Source: Plasmodium malariae (lineage: Eukaryota; Apicomplexa; Aconoidasida; Haemosporida; Plasmodiidae). From it: a DNA stretch of 64,000 nucleotides. Below, piece by piece: positions 1-10,726 of the stretch. The notes below the pieces were generated by a model, which saw nothing but the letters and a program-made list of their open reading frames with translations, searched no databases and had not been told where the DNA came from. The stretch lies in assembly GCF_900090045.1 (NCBI RefSeq), contig NC_041786.1, forward strand, positions 248,001 to 312,000, in the 5' to 3' direction. A program made the position numbers and the translations under genes. How positions within the stretch are numbered: the first letter of the stretch is position 1; every line of letters starts with the position of its first letter.

Positions 1-1
1 G

Positions 2-310
2 GAAAGAGAACGTGAAAGAGAGCGTGAAAGAGAACGTGAAAGAGAGCGTGAAAGAGAACGTGAAAGAGAGCGTGAAAGAGAACGTGAAAGAGAGCGTGAA
101 AGAGAACGTGAAGGAGAACGTGAAAACGTGAAGGAGAACGTGAAGGAGAACGCGAAATGGAACGTGAAGGAGAACGCGAAATGGAACGTGAAGGAGAACG
201 CGAAATGGAACGTGAAGGAGAACGCGAAATGGAACGTGAAGGAGAAAAACATATGCTTCACCTGTTCATGCCCTGTACATGTATATCATAACAACACACA
301 TGTTCTGTAA
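2..310 (+). CDS. 3' end of a repeat-rich gene (partial, cut by window edge)
   Basis: The frame beginning at base 2 is open to a TAA at 308-310. Its first 40 codons are an alternating Glu-Arg tract built from a 24-bp unit. From about base 124 the frame reads a different octapeptide, NVKENAKW, repeated about four times, then a short tail rich in Cys and His ending THVL. The DNA unit is the same throughout; the change of peptide comes from a 1/2-base shift of register near 121-130. In the other register (positions equal to 1 mod 3) the repeats keep reading ERE-type peptides (EGEREMER) and stop at 289-291. Either the gene has a frameshifted C-terminus or the assembly has an indel here. The protein is not identifiable: only low-complexity sequence is visible, and Glu-Arg tracts occur in many Plasmodium nuclear proteins. 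Confidence 0.6.
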   Translation, partial: EREREREREREREREREREREREREREREREREREREGERENVKENVKENAKWNVKENAKWNVKENAKWNVKENAKWNVKEKNICFTCSCPVHVYHNNTHVL

Positions 311-908
311 ATTGTCATCAAAAATGAAATAAATTTTTTTTGCTCATTTTATATAAGTTAAATTACTATTCATTATTATGCATTACTACTTACAACTACG
401 CGCTACTTCGATCCTGATGATGCCTAATAGTCATATGAAGTAAAACGGAATAGGCAGAGAGTGGGGCAAAATTTTTAAAAGCCAAAAAACTTGGGGAGGT
501 GGGGTAAACCATGAGATCCAACAAAAATGGGAGAAAAGATGTTCACCTTAAAAATGGAAGAAAATTAAAAAAAAAAAATATAAAGTAAAAAAAAAAAAAT
601 ATATAAAGTAAAAAAAAAAAAAATATATATATAGAATAAGAATTAACAAGAATAAAAAGTAAAATTAAAATTAAGCATAAAATATTAAATACAAAACATA
701 TATAGAAACATATAATGAAATGTGCACGCAAACAAAACAGATTAAAGTGCACTAAAGTATAATGCCAAAAAATAATAATTGCTTTTGAAACGAACAGCTC
801 TGAGAAAAATACGAGGCACTAAGAAAATTGACTTTAAAAAAAAAAAGTACTCATACGTATCTACATATATACATATACTCGAATATAAATAAATAAATAT
901 ATATATAA

Positions 909-948
<40 letters not shown>

Positions 949-1099
949 GCTCACATACGTACGTATAAGAAAAAGCGCAAACACCATGTGAAACATAGGA
1001 AGAAATGCTAATAAACCAAAGAAAGTATAAAAATACTATATCATATTGAAAAATAACTAGTGAAAAGTTGCCCTTTGCCAGAAAATACACTTTCATCAT
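311..1099. other. Intergenic region upstream of lysine-tRNA ligase
   Basis: AT-rich spacer between the end of the upstream gene and the lysine-tRNA ligase start. It holds poly(A) runs (567-625), a (TA)n tract near 896-945 and no open frame with coding character. It probably carries the 3' UTR of one gene and the promoter of the next; no specific element can be named. Confidence 0.7.
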
Positions 1100-1393
1100 A
1101 TGCTAAAAGTTCTGTTACCCCTATTAAAATTTAGCAATAATTGCAACACAAATATTTTCAATCGTTCGGCCTATTCTTCATTAACGTTATTAAAAAAAAA
1201 AAAAAAAAATTTTCTGAAAGTACACAAAATAGTTTTTACTACGATGAATGAGAAAAAAGAGCATATTCTCGAAGGGGAAAAGGGAAAACACTCGCAAGCG
1301 AAGTAATTTTAAAATTTCGCAATTTTGCGGTATTGCAATTTTGAAGTTTTTTTCCCAATTATGAAATGGGAAAAGCACAAAAATGAAGATGTG

Positions 1394-1427
<34 letters not shown>

Positions 1428-3598
1428 AACATATGTACATGAGTATACCTTCTGCATGAGGATGTCAAATACTTCTTTTTTTTTTTTAATGAGAGAAAAG
1501 AAGTACATATATATGTCGCGGAAGGATGTACGTGCATGTACACATACACGTGCACATGTATACTTATGTACATAAACACATATACGTTTGCACACATATC
1601 TTCACATGCACATATCTTCACATACACATATACGTTTGCACACATATCTTCACATCACATATCTTAGTACACATATCTTCACATATACTACACATATACG
1701 TATGCACACATATCTTCACATACACATATACGTATGCACACATATCTTCACATACACATATACGTATGCACTCATATCTTCACATACACATATACGTATG
1801 CACTCATATCTTCACATACACATATACGTATGCACTCATATCTTCACATACACATATACGTATGCACTCATATCTTCACATACACATATACATATGCACT
1901 CATATCTTCACATACACATATACATATGCACTCATATCTTCACATACACATATACATATGCACTCATATCTTCACATACACATATACGTATGCACACATA
2001 TCTTCACATACACATATACGTACTTTGATGCACTTTTTTCCCTGCGCAGGGACAAGAAGAAGGAGGAGGAGGCGGAAGTGGACCCACGACTGTACTATGA
2101 AAATAGGTCTAAATTTATTCTAGAACAGAAGGCAAAAGGAATAAACGCGTATCCACATAAGTTTGAAAGAACAATTAGTATTCCTGATTATATAGAGAAA
2201 TATAAAAATTTATCAGATGGAGAACACTTAGAAGATACAGTATTAAATCTAACAGGTAGAATAATGAGAGTATCAGCATCAGGCCAAAAATTGCGTTTTT
2301 TTGATTTAGTAGGAGATGGGGAAAAAATACAAGTTTTAGCAAATTATGCATTTCATGATCATACAAAAACAAATTTTGCAGAATGTTATGATAAGATAAG
2401 AAGAGGTGATATTGTAGGTATAGTAGGTTTCCCAGGTAAGAGTAAAAAAGGGGAATTGAGTATATTTCCAAAAGAGACAATTATATTATCCCCTTGCTTA
2501 CATATGTTACCTATGAAATATGGATTAAAAGATACAGAAATAAGGTATAGGCAGAGATATTTAGATTTAATTATTAATGAAACAACTAGAAATACATTTA
2601 TAACAAGAACAAAAATTATAAATTTTTTAAGAAATTTTTTAAATGAAAGAGGTTTTATAGAAGTAGAAACACCAGTTATGAGTATAGTAGCAGGTGGAGC
2701 AAATGCAAGACCATTTATTACGCATCATAATGATTTAGATTTAAATTTGTTTTTAAGAATTGCTACTGAATTACCATTAAAAATGTTAATTATTGGAGGA
2801 TTAGATAGAGTATATGAAATAGGAAAGGTATTTAGAAATGAAGGTATTGACAATACACATAATCCAGAATTTACGTCATGTGAGTTTTATTGGGCTTATG
2901 CAGATTATAATGACTTAATAAAATGGTCTGAAGATTTTTTATCAGGTTTAGTTTATCATTTATTTGGCAAGTATAAGATTTTATATAATAAAGATGGACC
3001 TGATAAAGATGCTATTGAAATTGACTTTACTCCACCATATCCTAAAGTTTCAATAATTGAAGAATTAGAAAAAATGACGAATACAAAATTGGAACAACCA
3101 TTTGATTCAGTTCAAACTATTGAAAAAATGATTAATATTATTAAAATTCATAAAATAGAATTACCTAACCCACCAACTGCTGCAAAATTATTAGATCAAT
3201 TAGCTTCTCATTTTATAGAAAATAAATATACAGATAGGCCTTTCTTTATTATTGAACATCCACAAATTATGAGTCCATTAGCCAAATATCATAGATCTAA
3301 ACCAGGATTAACAGAACGATTAGAAATGTTTATATGTGGGAAGGAAGTACTAAATGCTTATACAGAATTAAATGATCCCTTTAAACAAAAGGAATGTTTT
3401 TCAGCTCAACTAAAGGATAGAGAGATAGGGGATACTGAAGCTTTTCAATTTGATGCTGCTTTTTGTACTTCCTTAGAATATGCCTTACCTCCAACAGGAG
3501 GATTGGGTTTAGGAATTGACAGAATTACCATGTTTTTAACGAATAAAAATTGCATCAAGGATGTAATACTCTTCCCCACTATGAGACCGGTCAACTAG
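1100..3598 (+). CDS. KRS1: Lysine--tRNA ligase, class II (two exons, 583 aa)
   Basis: Charges tRNA-Lys in the cytosol. Exons are 1100-1302 and 2050-3598: a GTAATT donor interrupts an AAG codon and a TGCGCAG acceptor completes it. The class II lysyl enzyme is unmistakable: an OB-fold anticodon domain (about residues 115-215, with [20 protein letters not shown]), motif 2 FRNEGID at 329-335, and motif 3 GGLGLGIDR near the C-terminus, ending MRPVN. Starting at 1100 gives 583 residues, the length I recall for P. falciparum KRS1, and puts V328, R330, E332, H338 and S344 at the numbers used for that enzyme. V328 and S344 are the residues tied to cladosporin selectivity. A second in-frame ATG at 1244 would give 535 residues without the basic, hydrophobic leader ([11 protein letters not shown]...). 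The leader looks like an organelle presequence, but the P. falciparum enzyme is described as cytosolic. The intron is a minisatellite. Confidence 0.96.
1588..2028. repeat. 32-bp minisatellite filling the lysine-tRNA ligase intron
   Basis: Tandem copies of a unit containing TATGCACTCATATCTTCAC and CATACACATATACG. The spacing between copies is 32 bp (for example 1765 to 1797). Early copies (1588-1700) are diverged; later ones are nearly identical, with CAC/CTC and CGTATG/CATATG variants. The unit carries no stop codon in any of the three forward frames, so long spurious frames rich in His, Thr, Ile and Tyr run through it. One of them is in phase with exon 2. Confidence 0.9.
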
Positions 3599-4644
3599 AC
3601 TCGCATTTGAGTACGAGTTCAAAATGGCATACACACATATGTGTACAAAACGTATCTATTTAACGTTTGTTTTATGTGCATTGTATTGCGATGTTCATCG
3701 TATGTGTTTTGTTAAAACTGTTCGTATAAGTTTTGTGTAAAAAGTGGGCTTATGAATGTTGTATAAAAATTATACATATAAAACTGTTCTGTTGTATTAT
3801 TTTTATTTCTATTTTTATTTCTATTTTTATTTCTATTTCTATTTTTATTTCTATTTTTATTTTTTTATTTTTTCCCCCTTTTTTATTACCTCAACGTATC
3901 TAATGTGTTATTTTTAATACCATGATGAATGACAGGCTTCTTGTATTGTACGTCTCAAAATGGAATAGAAATATTGAGAATGGAGAGAAACAAAGAGGTA
4001 GGGGAAAATAAAAAAAAAAAAAAAAAAAAAGAAAGAAAAAAAAAATTTATTTTTTTGAAGCTATATTTACCATTAACGTAGGTTTAAAAATTCCTGTTCC
4101 TCTCATCATTGTTGCTTCTTCACCATTACTCACTTCTCTTTACTAATTATTCTTTTCTTTTTTTTTTTTTTTTTTTTTTTTTCCTCTTGTCCAATTTTTT
4201 TCTATTATCTGTTTTCATCCTTTTTATTAACCTTCATTAATATTTTCTTTTCAAGTACATTTTCCTTTTATATTTTTGTATGTATTGTATAATTTTATTA
4301 TCTCACTAAATTTTAATATGCTACACGTTTTAACATTTTAAATAACGAAAAAATAGCAAAAAAAAAAAAAAAAATAAATAATGTATGGTATGTAGGAAGT
4401 TCACGAAGAGCATGTTGTATATACACTGAAACGGGGAATAATATATTTTTTTTTTATTAAAATACATCTATAGTTACAACTGATTAGGCTTAAACAAAAG
4501 GTACTGCATTGCTGTGAATAGCTATTCCCTGTTCAATTTGCTCTTTTTCTTTTTTAATTTATTTGTTACATGAACATGTTATATATACATGTATATAAAT
4601 ATTTTTTTTTTTTTTTTTTTGTCTCTCCGTGTTTTTCTGCCATT
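3599..4644. other. Intergenic region
   Basis: 3' flank of lysine-tRNA ligase and 5' flank of the next gene, both on the plus strand. It holds a TTTTTATTTCTA tandem tract at about 3795-3870, poly(A) near 4010-4045 and poly(T) near 4158-4182. No coding frame or RNA gene was seen. Confidence 0.7.
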
Positions 4645-5120
4645 ATGATAGACAATAATAAGATGATCGGTTTTGACGTAAACTACTTTTTGAAAAATTG
4701 TACAGACTTAGAAAAGGCATATGAAAACTTGCTAAGTGAAAAAAAACAAAGTGAACTGAGGCTAAATGAGGCGCTAAACAGATTTAAAGAAATAAATGAA
4801 AAATATGAACAAGAAAAAAAAAGTACAATATTTTCAAAAAATAGAACAACAAAACAACAACAAATGCATAGTACAAAGTAAGTACATACAAATCATTATT
4901 ATATTACATACACATATTTTGCTGATGTATATTAATGAATGCCTAGACACTTTAGATATTTCACTGTCCATATCGGAACACACTGATAAATTAATAAAAA
5001 AGCAAAAATATTCGGAAAGGTTAAGAACCAAACATAAAGCTCTTTATTTTTAATGCACTACAGCATTTGCGTAATATTGTTATGTCCTATACAAGTATTA
5101 ACATTTACGTGTGTACACAT

Positions 5121-5180
<60 letters not shown>

Positions 5181-5858
5181 ATACATACACAAGTTTATAC
5201 GTATGTCATTTATTTTATGTACAAAATTTATAGCTACGAGAATGTGAAGAAACAGAACGAAGACTTTAAGGAAAAAATTGAAATGCTCAAGAAGGAAAAA
5301 GAACAAGGTACTACTTAGAAATTTTTCAAAGGAACCAAAAAATAAAAAAAATAGAAATACGTAAATAGTTTCAAAAATATAATTTTATATACGTTCTGAC
5401 GATTTGCGACCTTAGCTCCTAACCGCCTCAACACTTTACTGCTTTTTTTTTTTTATAGCAAAACTAAACATGGAGGAGAAAATAAAAATGATGGATATTA
5501 AAAGACGCCGAGAAACTGAAACATACGAAAAACAGATAGTTAACAATTTTTATGACATACATAATAAACATCCCTCGAACAGATACATAATTATAATGTT
5601 TTCTTTTCTATTTTTTTATATATTTTTCTTTTTTTTTCATATCATTAAACAGAGAAACGATAAAAACAAAATGCTCGAACTGGAGAGGCTCATAGCAGAA
5701 TTAGGTCTAGATATATCAACCAAAGAGTAATTGAAATGAACGAAAATGTTAAGCACGCGTTAGTTGGAAAAGCCGATGTTCCTACAAACATACTCACATA
5801 CATAATTACAAGCATACAAACACACATACAAACACACATACAAACTTAAATGCATACA

Positions 5859-5890
<32 letters not shown>

Positions 5891-7036
5891 ACCCCGTTTT
5901 AATGCTGTTCTGTGAAATAGCTTGTCTAATAATTTGCCTTTAGTGCAGAGATAAAAAAGCTACGCTCTTTTTTAAATGAACTTCAACAAGATAACGAAAG
6001 AAAAATTTTAGAATACGAGCAACAAATTAAAGATTTAATTATAAAAAACGAACAAAACAACAGAAAAAATAAGGTACAATTAATTTCCACGTTTAACATT
6101 TCCTTATTATAGAAATAACACACTACTGTCTTGTTAGTACCAATGGCTAATCATTTTGTATGCGCATTATGTACACGTATAAATAAACATTCGTAACATA
6201 TACATCAGCATGAACATATACATATACATATATATATATATACATTTCTTTGAACATTTTCAAAACAATCGGTAGGAAGTAATCAAAGATATAATAAAGG
6301 ATAGTGACAATTTAGCATTAAATAATTTAAAGAATAAACTTCAGTTGTTACAACAAGTTAGAGAAAAAAAATAAAATAATAAAATAAAATAATAAAATAA
6401 AATAAATAATAAAATAAATAATAAAATAAATAATAAAATAAATAATAAAATAAATAATAAAATAAATAATAAAATAAATAATAAAATAAATAATAAAATA
6501 AAAAATAAAATAAAAAATAAAATAAAAAAAATTAAAAAAATTAAAAATTGAAAAAATATAAAATACAAAGTATAAAATACAATATACAATATACAAAATA
6601 CAATATATAAAATACAATATACAAAGTATAAAATACAATATACAAAATACAATATACAAAATAACACAAATAAACTTAAAAAAATGACATATATGACTGA
6701 AAAGAAGTATATAAAATAACGAATTACAAATAAGAACTGAACTGTGTTAATAATAGAAGCATCATTTGGTATTTTTTTAATGCACACAGGACTACAATAA
6801 GTTGGAGAAGGATTATATAAATTTAAAAAAGAGTCTAAGTAAAACATCAAAAAAAACAAGTACTTCAACAGAACGTGTTAAGAACCAATGTTCGAAAGGT
6901 TTATATAAAATATAGCATGTACGTGAAAAAAATTTATATAGTATAACTACTCTAGCAATTTTCAATTCATATAATTGAGAATTTGCATATTTTTCAAGAA
7001 GTTTCCAAAAAGCAAAAAGTTAACATTCCCATGTAA
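4645..7036 (+). CDS. Coiled-coil protein, nine small exons (about 294 aa)
   Basis: I rebuilt a gene of nine short exons. Seven boundaries join in phase: 5234-5307, 5459-5538, 5653-5726, 5944-6073, 6276-6356, 6790-6898 and 6999-7036 (TAA). The second exon is 4947 or 4956 to 5019. The first starts at the ATG at 4645 (MIDNNKMIGFDVNYF). Its best-looking donor (GTAAGT at 4878) gives the wrong phase for exon 2, while GTACAA at 4871 or 4823 fits, so the exon 1/2 junction is unresolved. The product is almost wholly alpha-helical coiled coil, rich in Glu, Lys, Gln and Leu (LRLNEALNRFKEINEKYEQ; KLRSFLNELQQDNE), and ends SKKQKVNIPM. No catalytic motif, signal peptide or membrane segment is visible. A structural or scaffold role is inference; I do not recognise the family. 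Confidence 0.72.
5119..5175. repeat. (CA)n microsatellite
   Basis: A nearly uninterrupted CA dinucleotide tract of about 28 units in the intron before exon 3 of the coiled-coil gene, passing into TACA steps downstream. Confidence 0.95.
6366..6660. repeat. AATAAAATAAAT-type tandem array in an intron
   Basis: Repeats of A3-5T units (AATAATAAAATA) at about 6366-6530, then an ATACAATATACAAA array at about 6556-6660. Both lie in the intron 6357-6789 of the coiled-coil gene. The array has no C or G for long stretches. Confidence 0.85.
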
Positions 7037-7543
7037 TAGAAATAAGAAAAGGTTTGTGGGAAAGTATGGGTATATGTACTTGCAAAAAAAAAAAATTTGG
7101 CAAAATAAAGGACGTTACTAATTTGTATTAGAAAATTGTTCAACTCTAATGTGTAAAAAAGGACGATAGAAATGTAGTATCAAAGTACTGACTGAAATAT
7201 ATCGTTATTCTACACTCGTTTACAAATGTGCAAAAGGCTGTAATAGATTAATATATATATATATATACATATATTTATGCATATGTGCATTTTTTTTATT
7301 ATTATTATTTTTTTTTTTTTTTGCATACACCTAAAAAAAAAATAAGTGTTCCATCATACGAAATATATTTTTTATTTTATTTTTCCACCCTTTATGCATG
7401 TTTGTATGTACCCATATAATGTTCTTATAATATTCATATATGTATTTGTATATATATACATATATATACATACACGTATATAATCACTCTAGGTACGTGT
7501 TCTCTGGTTTAAATATATTATATACCATTGGCACAATTTCATA
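7037..7543. other. Intergenic region
   Basis: AT-rich spacer with a (TA)n run near 7250, poly(T) near 7290-7322 and TATATACATA steps near 7450. It is probably the promoter of the following gene. No gene was seen. Confidence 0.65.
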
Positions 7544-8086
7544 ATGAATTTGAAAGTTCTCTTTTTTTTTCTTTTTCTTAATTTAATGATAAAGCAAAAT
7601 TATTCAGAGGCGAAATTAATTAAATTTAAAGTACCCACACCTTTTCAATTGTACATTGTGCATTCGAACATATTGAAGGGGGGTAATAAATATTTTTATG
7701 TAATAAAAAAAGAACATATATCAAAAAATAAATTTAATATAAGAGAAAATAATGATGATGGAAACATTGAACCATTTAAAAATAGGTCATTAAATAGTAA
7801 TATATTTCGAAATAAATACAATTATATTCCATCAATGGATGAAGTGAAGGAAGATATAGAAAATTTTAAGAGAGACCATTCTTTTTATTTTACAGAACAT
7901 AGTATACTTGAACTAATAAACATAGAAAATAATATCATAGTATTAAATATTGAAGGAAAATTTTTTGAAGATATTAATGTAGTATTTGCAGAAGTTACAA
8001 AATATTTATTGAACAAACATTTGGGTATTTTAGGTGTTCATCCGTATAACATAAAAGCGCTTAACATAAAACAAAGTGAAACTTAA
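7544..8086 (+). CDS. Secretory, possibly apicoplast-targeted protein of unknown function (180 aa)
   Basis: Single exon from the ATG at 7544 to the TAA at 8084-8086. Residues 1-20 (MNLKVLFFFLFLNLM...) form a typical N-terminal signal peptide. A stretch rich in Lys, Asn and Ile and low in acidic residues follows (about 21-70), as in Plasmodium apicoplast transit peptides. From about residue 90 the sequence looks like a compact folded domain (SMDEVKEDIENFK, then ILELINIENNIIVLNIEGKF) with alternating strands and helices. No catalytic motif is recognised. Apicoplast import is inferred only from the bipartite leader; plain secretion is the alternative. The next gene (8840-10096) converges on it from the other strand. 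Confidence 0.8.
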   Translation: MNLKVLFFFLFLNLMIKQNYSEAKLIKFKVPTPFQLYIVHSNILKGGNKYFYVIKKEHISKNKFNIRENNDDGNIEPFKNRSLNSNIFRNKYNYIPSMDEVKEDIENFKRDHSFYFTEHSILELINIENNIIVLNIEGKFFEDINVVFAEVTKYLLNKHLGILGVHPYNIKALNIKQSET

Positions 8087-8743
8087 TAAATTCTTCATCT
8101 TTCAATCATAGTAATTTATGTTATATTTCTTTGTTTTGTAATAATAAAATGTTATTACTTTTTTTTTTTTTATTAAAAATTTTGCTTACTTTTTTTAGCT
8201 GTCCTGTTCATAATTTTTATTTACCTTTTTGAAAAGTACCTTACGTGTGCATATTTTTTTTCCTTTTTTTTTTTTTTTTCATTTTTCTTCTTATGTCATT
8301 TTTTTAAAAAGAATGGCAATTAAATCCGTGAATTTTAAAATAAAAAGAGTTGCATATTTGTTCTTTTCCTTTTTTTACACCACAGTGTAGTAAATATATT
8401 AATCAATTTTCAGTGTACGTAAAAAAAAAAAAAAAATATTACGTGTGTATGTAACTGTGTCTTGAAACAAACTCCGTTAAAAAATATATGTACACATATA
8501 CATGTGTATATGTATACACGTAAATGCAATTTAAAAGAAGAAAACTAAACAACGAAAAGTATAAATGGAGGTAGTAAATGTTCGTAGAAGATGCACGCAT
8601 TTGATGTGCGTTGCAAATGTGCTTGGCAAAGGTAAGACCCCCTTACTGTTAATTAAGCACATTTTTACAAATTTTGGTGCGAGGAAAAAATAGGAAGTTG
8701 CAAATTTTGCGCAAGCGCCAAATAATATAATATATATGATATT

Positions 8744-8779
<36 letters not shown>

Positions 8780-8839
8780 TTTATTTTATTTTATTTTATT
8801 TTTTCTGTTTAATAGACATAATTCATTTTATGCCTCAAT
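8087..8839. other. Convergent intergenic region
   Basis: Shared 3' flank of two converging genes. It holds poly(T) runs (8159-8172, 8263-8280), poly(A) near 8420 and a (TA)n tract at 8750-8775 followed by TTTTA repeats. No coding frame was seen. Confidence 0.65.
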
Positions 8840-10096
8840 TTACATATCATAGTTATCATTCACATCCTTGTCTTCTCCATACTGTATTATCATATCTATA
8901 GAGCTTATTATAAAATCAACATTATCATCATCATAAATATTTAAGGGTAAAAAGGAAACCAAATTAAAATCTTCTATAATATTCGCAAGGGCACTATTTA
9001 ATTTGTAGTATTTTTTCGACAAACATTTATTGGCAGTTATAATAATATCATGGGGATCTAGAGCAAGTATTTCATTTAATTTTTCATAATTTCTTTGGTA
9101 CGTTTTTTCTTCAATTTCTTCAGACCGTACTGTGTCATTACTACTACTATGCCCTGAAAAATTAGTATATGAATTTTCATTATTCCCTTCAGACATATTT
9201 AGTGAGGAATAACTAGAAATACTTCTATTATCATCATAGTCAGAGTATAAGACGTACTCATCTCTGAAGGACTTTTTGTTATTTATATATTCTAGCTCCT
9301 TTAAAAAACCATCATCATTACAGTTATTACCATTATTATTATTATTATTATTATTAGCTTCTTCCGATTCGCGGTTAGTCGTACTTTTTATCGTCTTTAT
9401 TTTTTTATTAATTTTTTTATATAGCTGTCTTTGAAAAAAAAAATTATTTTTATATTTAAATTTTTTAAATTCTTCATAATAATTTCGACTTATTAATAGG
9501 TCACATTTTGTTAATATATTAATATGAGGTAATTCAAAATTTATCATAGTTGATAAACTAGTTAAATATGCTGACAATAATTTTGTATTTGAGCTTATAA
9601 AAGATATATCAATCATAAAGACAACAATTAATTTTATATTTTTATCTGTAAATATATTTAATATTTTTTTGAAATAATCTGTATGTGTATATAATTCGAT
9701 TTGTCCTGGTGTGTCGATTATAAAATAATTATCATCTTCATCATAAGCATTTAATTCATCATCTAGTAAATATGAATTTTCATATAATAATTCTACACTT
9801 TTTAATAAAGCACAATTTGGACCAAGCATTTGTTCTTCCATTAAACTATTTACATCAACATAATTTCTTATGTCAATATCATATATTGCATCATAATAAT
9901 TATTTAATTCTTTTTCAATATTGGATGTTGTATTTATTGCTCTCTTTTTTCTTTCATAGTAATATTCTTCGCTTGCGCTATCTAAGTTAACAACGTAGCA
10001 ATTCCTTTTTTTTATTTTCATAAATTCTTTCATTAATTTGCAGTAGTTCGTTTTTCCACTACCCGCTGGACCTACTACCACTTGGCCGTATTTCAT
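8840..10096 (-). CDS. GPN3: GPN-loop GTPase, GPN3 type (418 aa)
   Basis: GPN GTPases help assemble and import RNA polymerase II; GPN3 acts with GPN1. Starting at the ATG at 10096 places the P-loop GPAGSGKT at residues 9-16, right at the N-terminus as in the family. The defining Gly-Pro-Asn loop is at 92-94 (MLGPNCAL), preceded by DIRNYVDVNSLMEE, which resembles GPN3 more than GPN1 or GPN2. DTPGQIEL begins at 128 and the guanine-specificity motif TKCD is at 196-199. The protein is far longer than the roughly 280 residues of animal GPN3. The extra length is a low-complexity insertion at about 205-350 with an Asn run and Ser/Tyr/acidic stretches; the normal C-terminal helices then resume. The frame stays open upstream of 10096, but that part is a hydrophobic, poly-Phe readthrough and is rejected as coding. 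Confidence 0.93.
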   Translation of the reverse strand: MKYGQVVVGPAGSGKTNYCKLMKEFMKIKKRNCYVVNLDSASEEYYYERKKRAINTTSNIEKELNNYYDAIYDIDIRNYVDVNSLMEEQMLGPNCALLKSVELLYENSYLLDDELNAYDEDDNYFIIDTPGQIELYTHTDYFKKILNIFTDKNIKLIVVFMIDISFISSNTKLLSAYLTSLSTMINFELPHINILTKCDLLISRNYYEEFKKFKYKNNFFFQRQLYKKINKKIKTIKSTTNRESEEANNNNNNNNGNNCNDDGFLKELEYINNKKSFRDEYVLYSDYDDNRSISSYSSLNMSEGNNENSYTNFSGHSSSNDTVRSEEIEEKTYQRNYEKLNEILALDPHDIIITANKCLSKKYYKLNSALANIIEDFNLVSFLPLNIYDDDNVDFIISSIDMIIQYGEDKDVNDNYDM

Positions 10097-10389
10097 GTTG
10101 AAGAAACGGCAGCAAAATGGGAAATTTAAGAAAACGGAACGGAAAGCAAAAGGGATGAAAAAGGGAAAATAAAGCGAACAAATGAGGAAAAAAAAAAAAA
10201 TTAAATTATTACGTAAAAAAGTACAATACCAAATTGTCACTCACTCAAGTGAGGTACTATTCGAACTCTATATTTAGCATATAAATGCTATTTACAATGC
10301 CAAAAGAAAAAATAGGTCACTACATTATATTATATTAAAAAAATTTGGTATTGCAATTTGAGGAAATACCTTTAAAAAGTGATAAAAAA

Positions 10390-10448
<59 letters not shown>

Positions 10449-10661
10449 TTACGTAACAAAAAAAAAAAAAAAACCCACAAAAAATTAATCCTATACTATT
10501 GGTATAACCTGAAGATTTTAATTTAAAAATTGGAAAAGAAATTATTATTTTTTTTTTTATTCCATTTTTTGTATATGTTATACAAAATAACAACAGCTTA
10601 GTATGTAAATATTATCAGTTAAGCAATTTTTTCTTAAAAATAAAATAAAATAACGCGTATC

Positions 10662-10726
<65 letters not shown>

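Noticed and set aside
1526..2049. Long open frame of His/Thr/Tyr/Ile repeats upstream of the ligase core
   Set aside because: It is a tandem repeat lying in the intron; exon 1 at 1100-1302 joins in phase to 2050 and gives the expected 583-residue enzyme.
10097..10240. Extended N-terminus of the GPN GTPase
   Set aside because: It would add 48 hydrophobic, Phe-rich residues before the P-loop, from a non-ATG codon. The family starts just before GPAGSGK.
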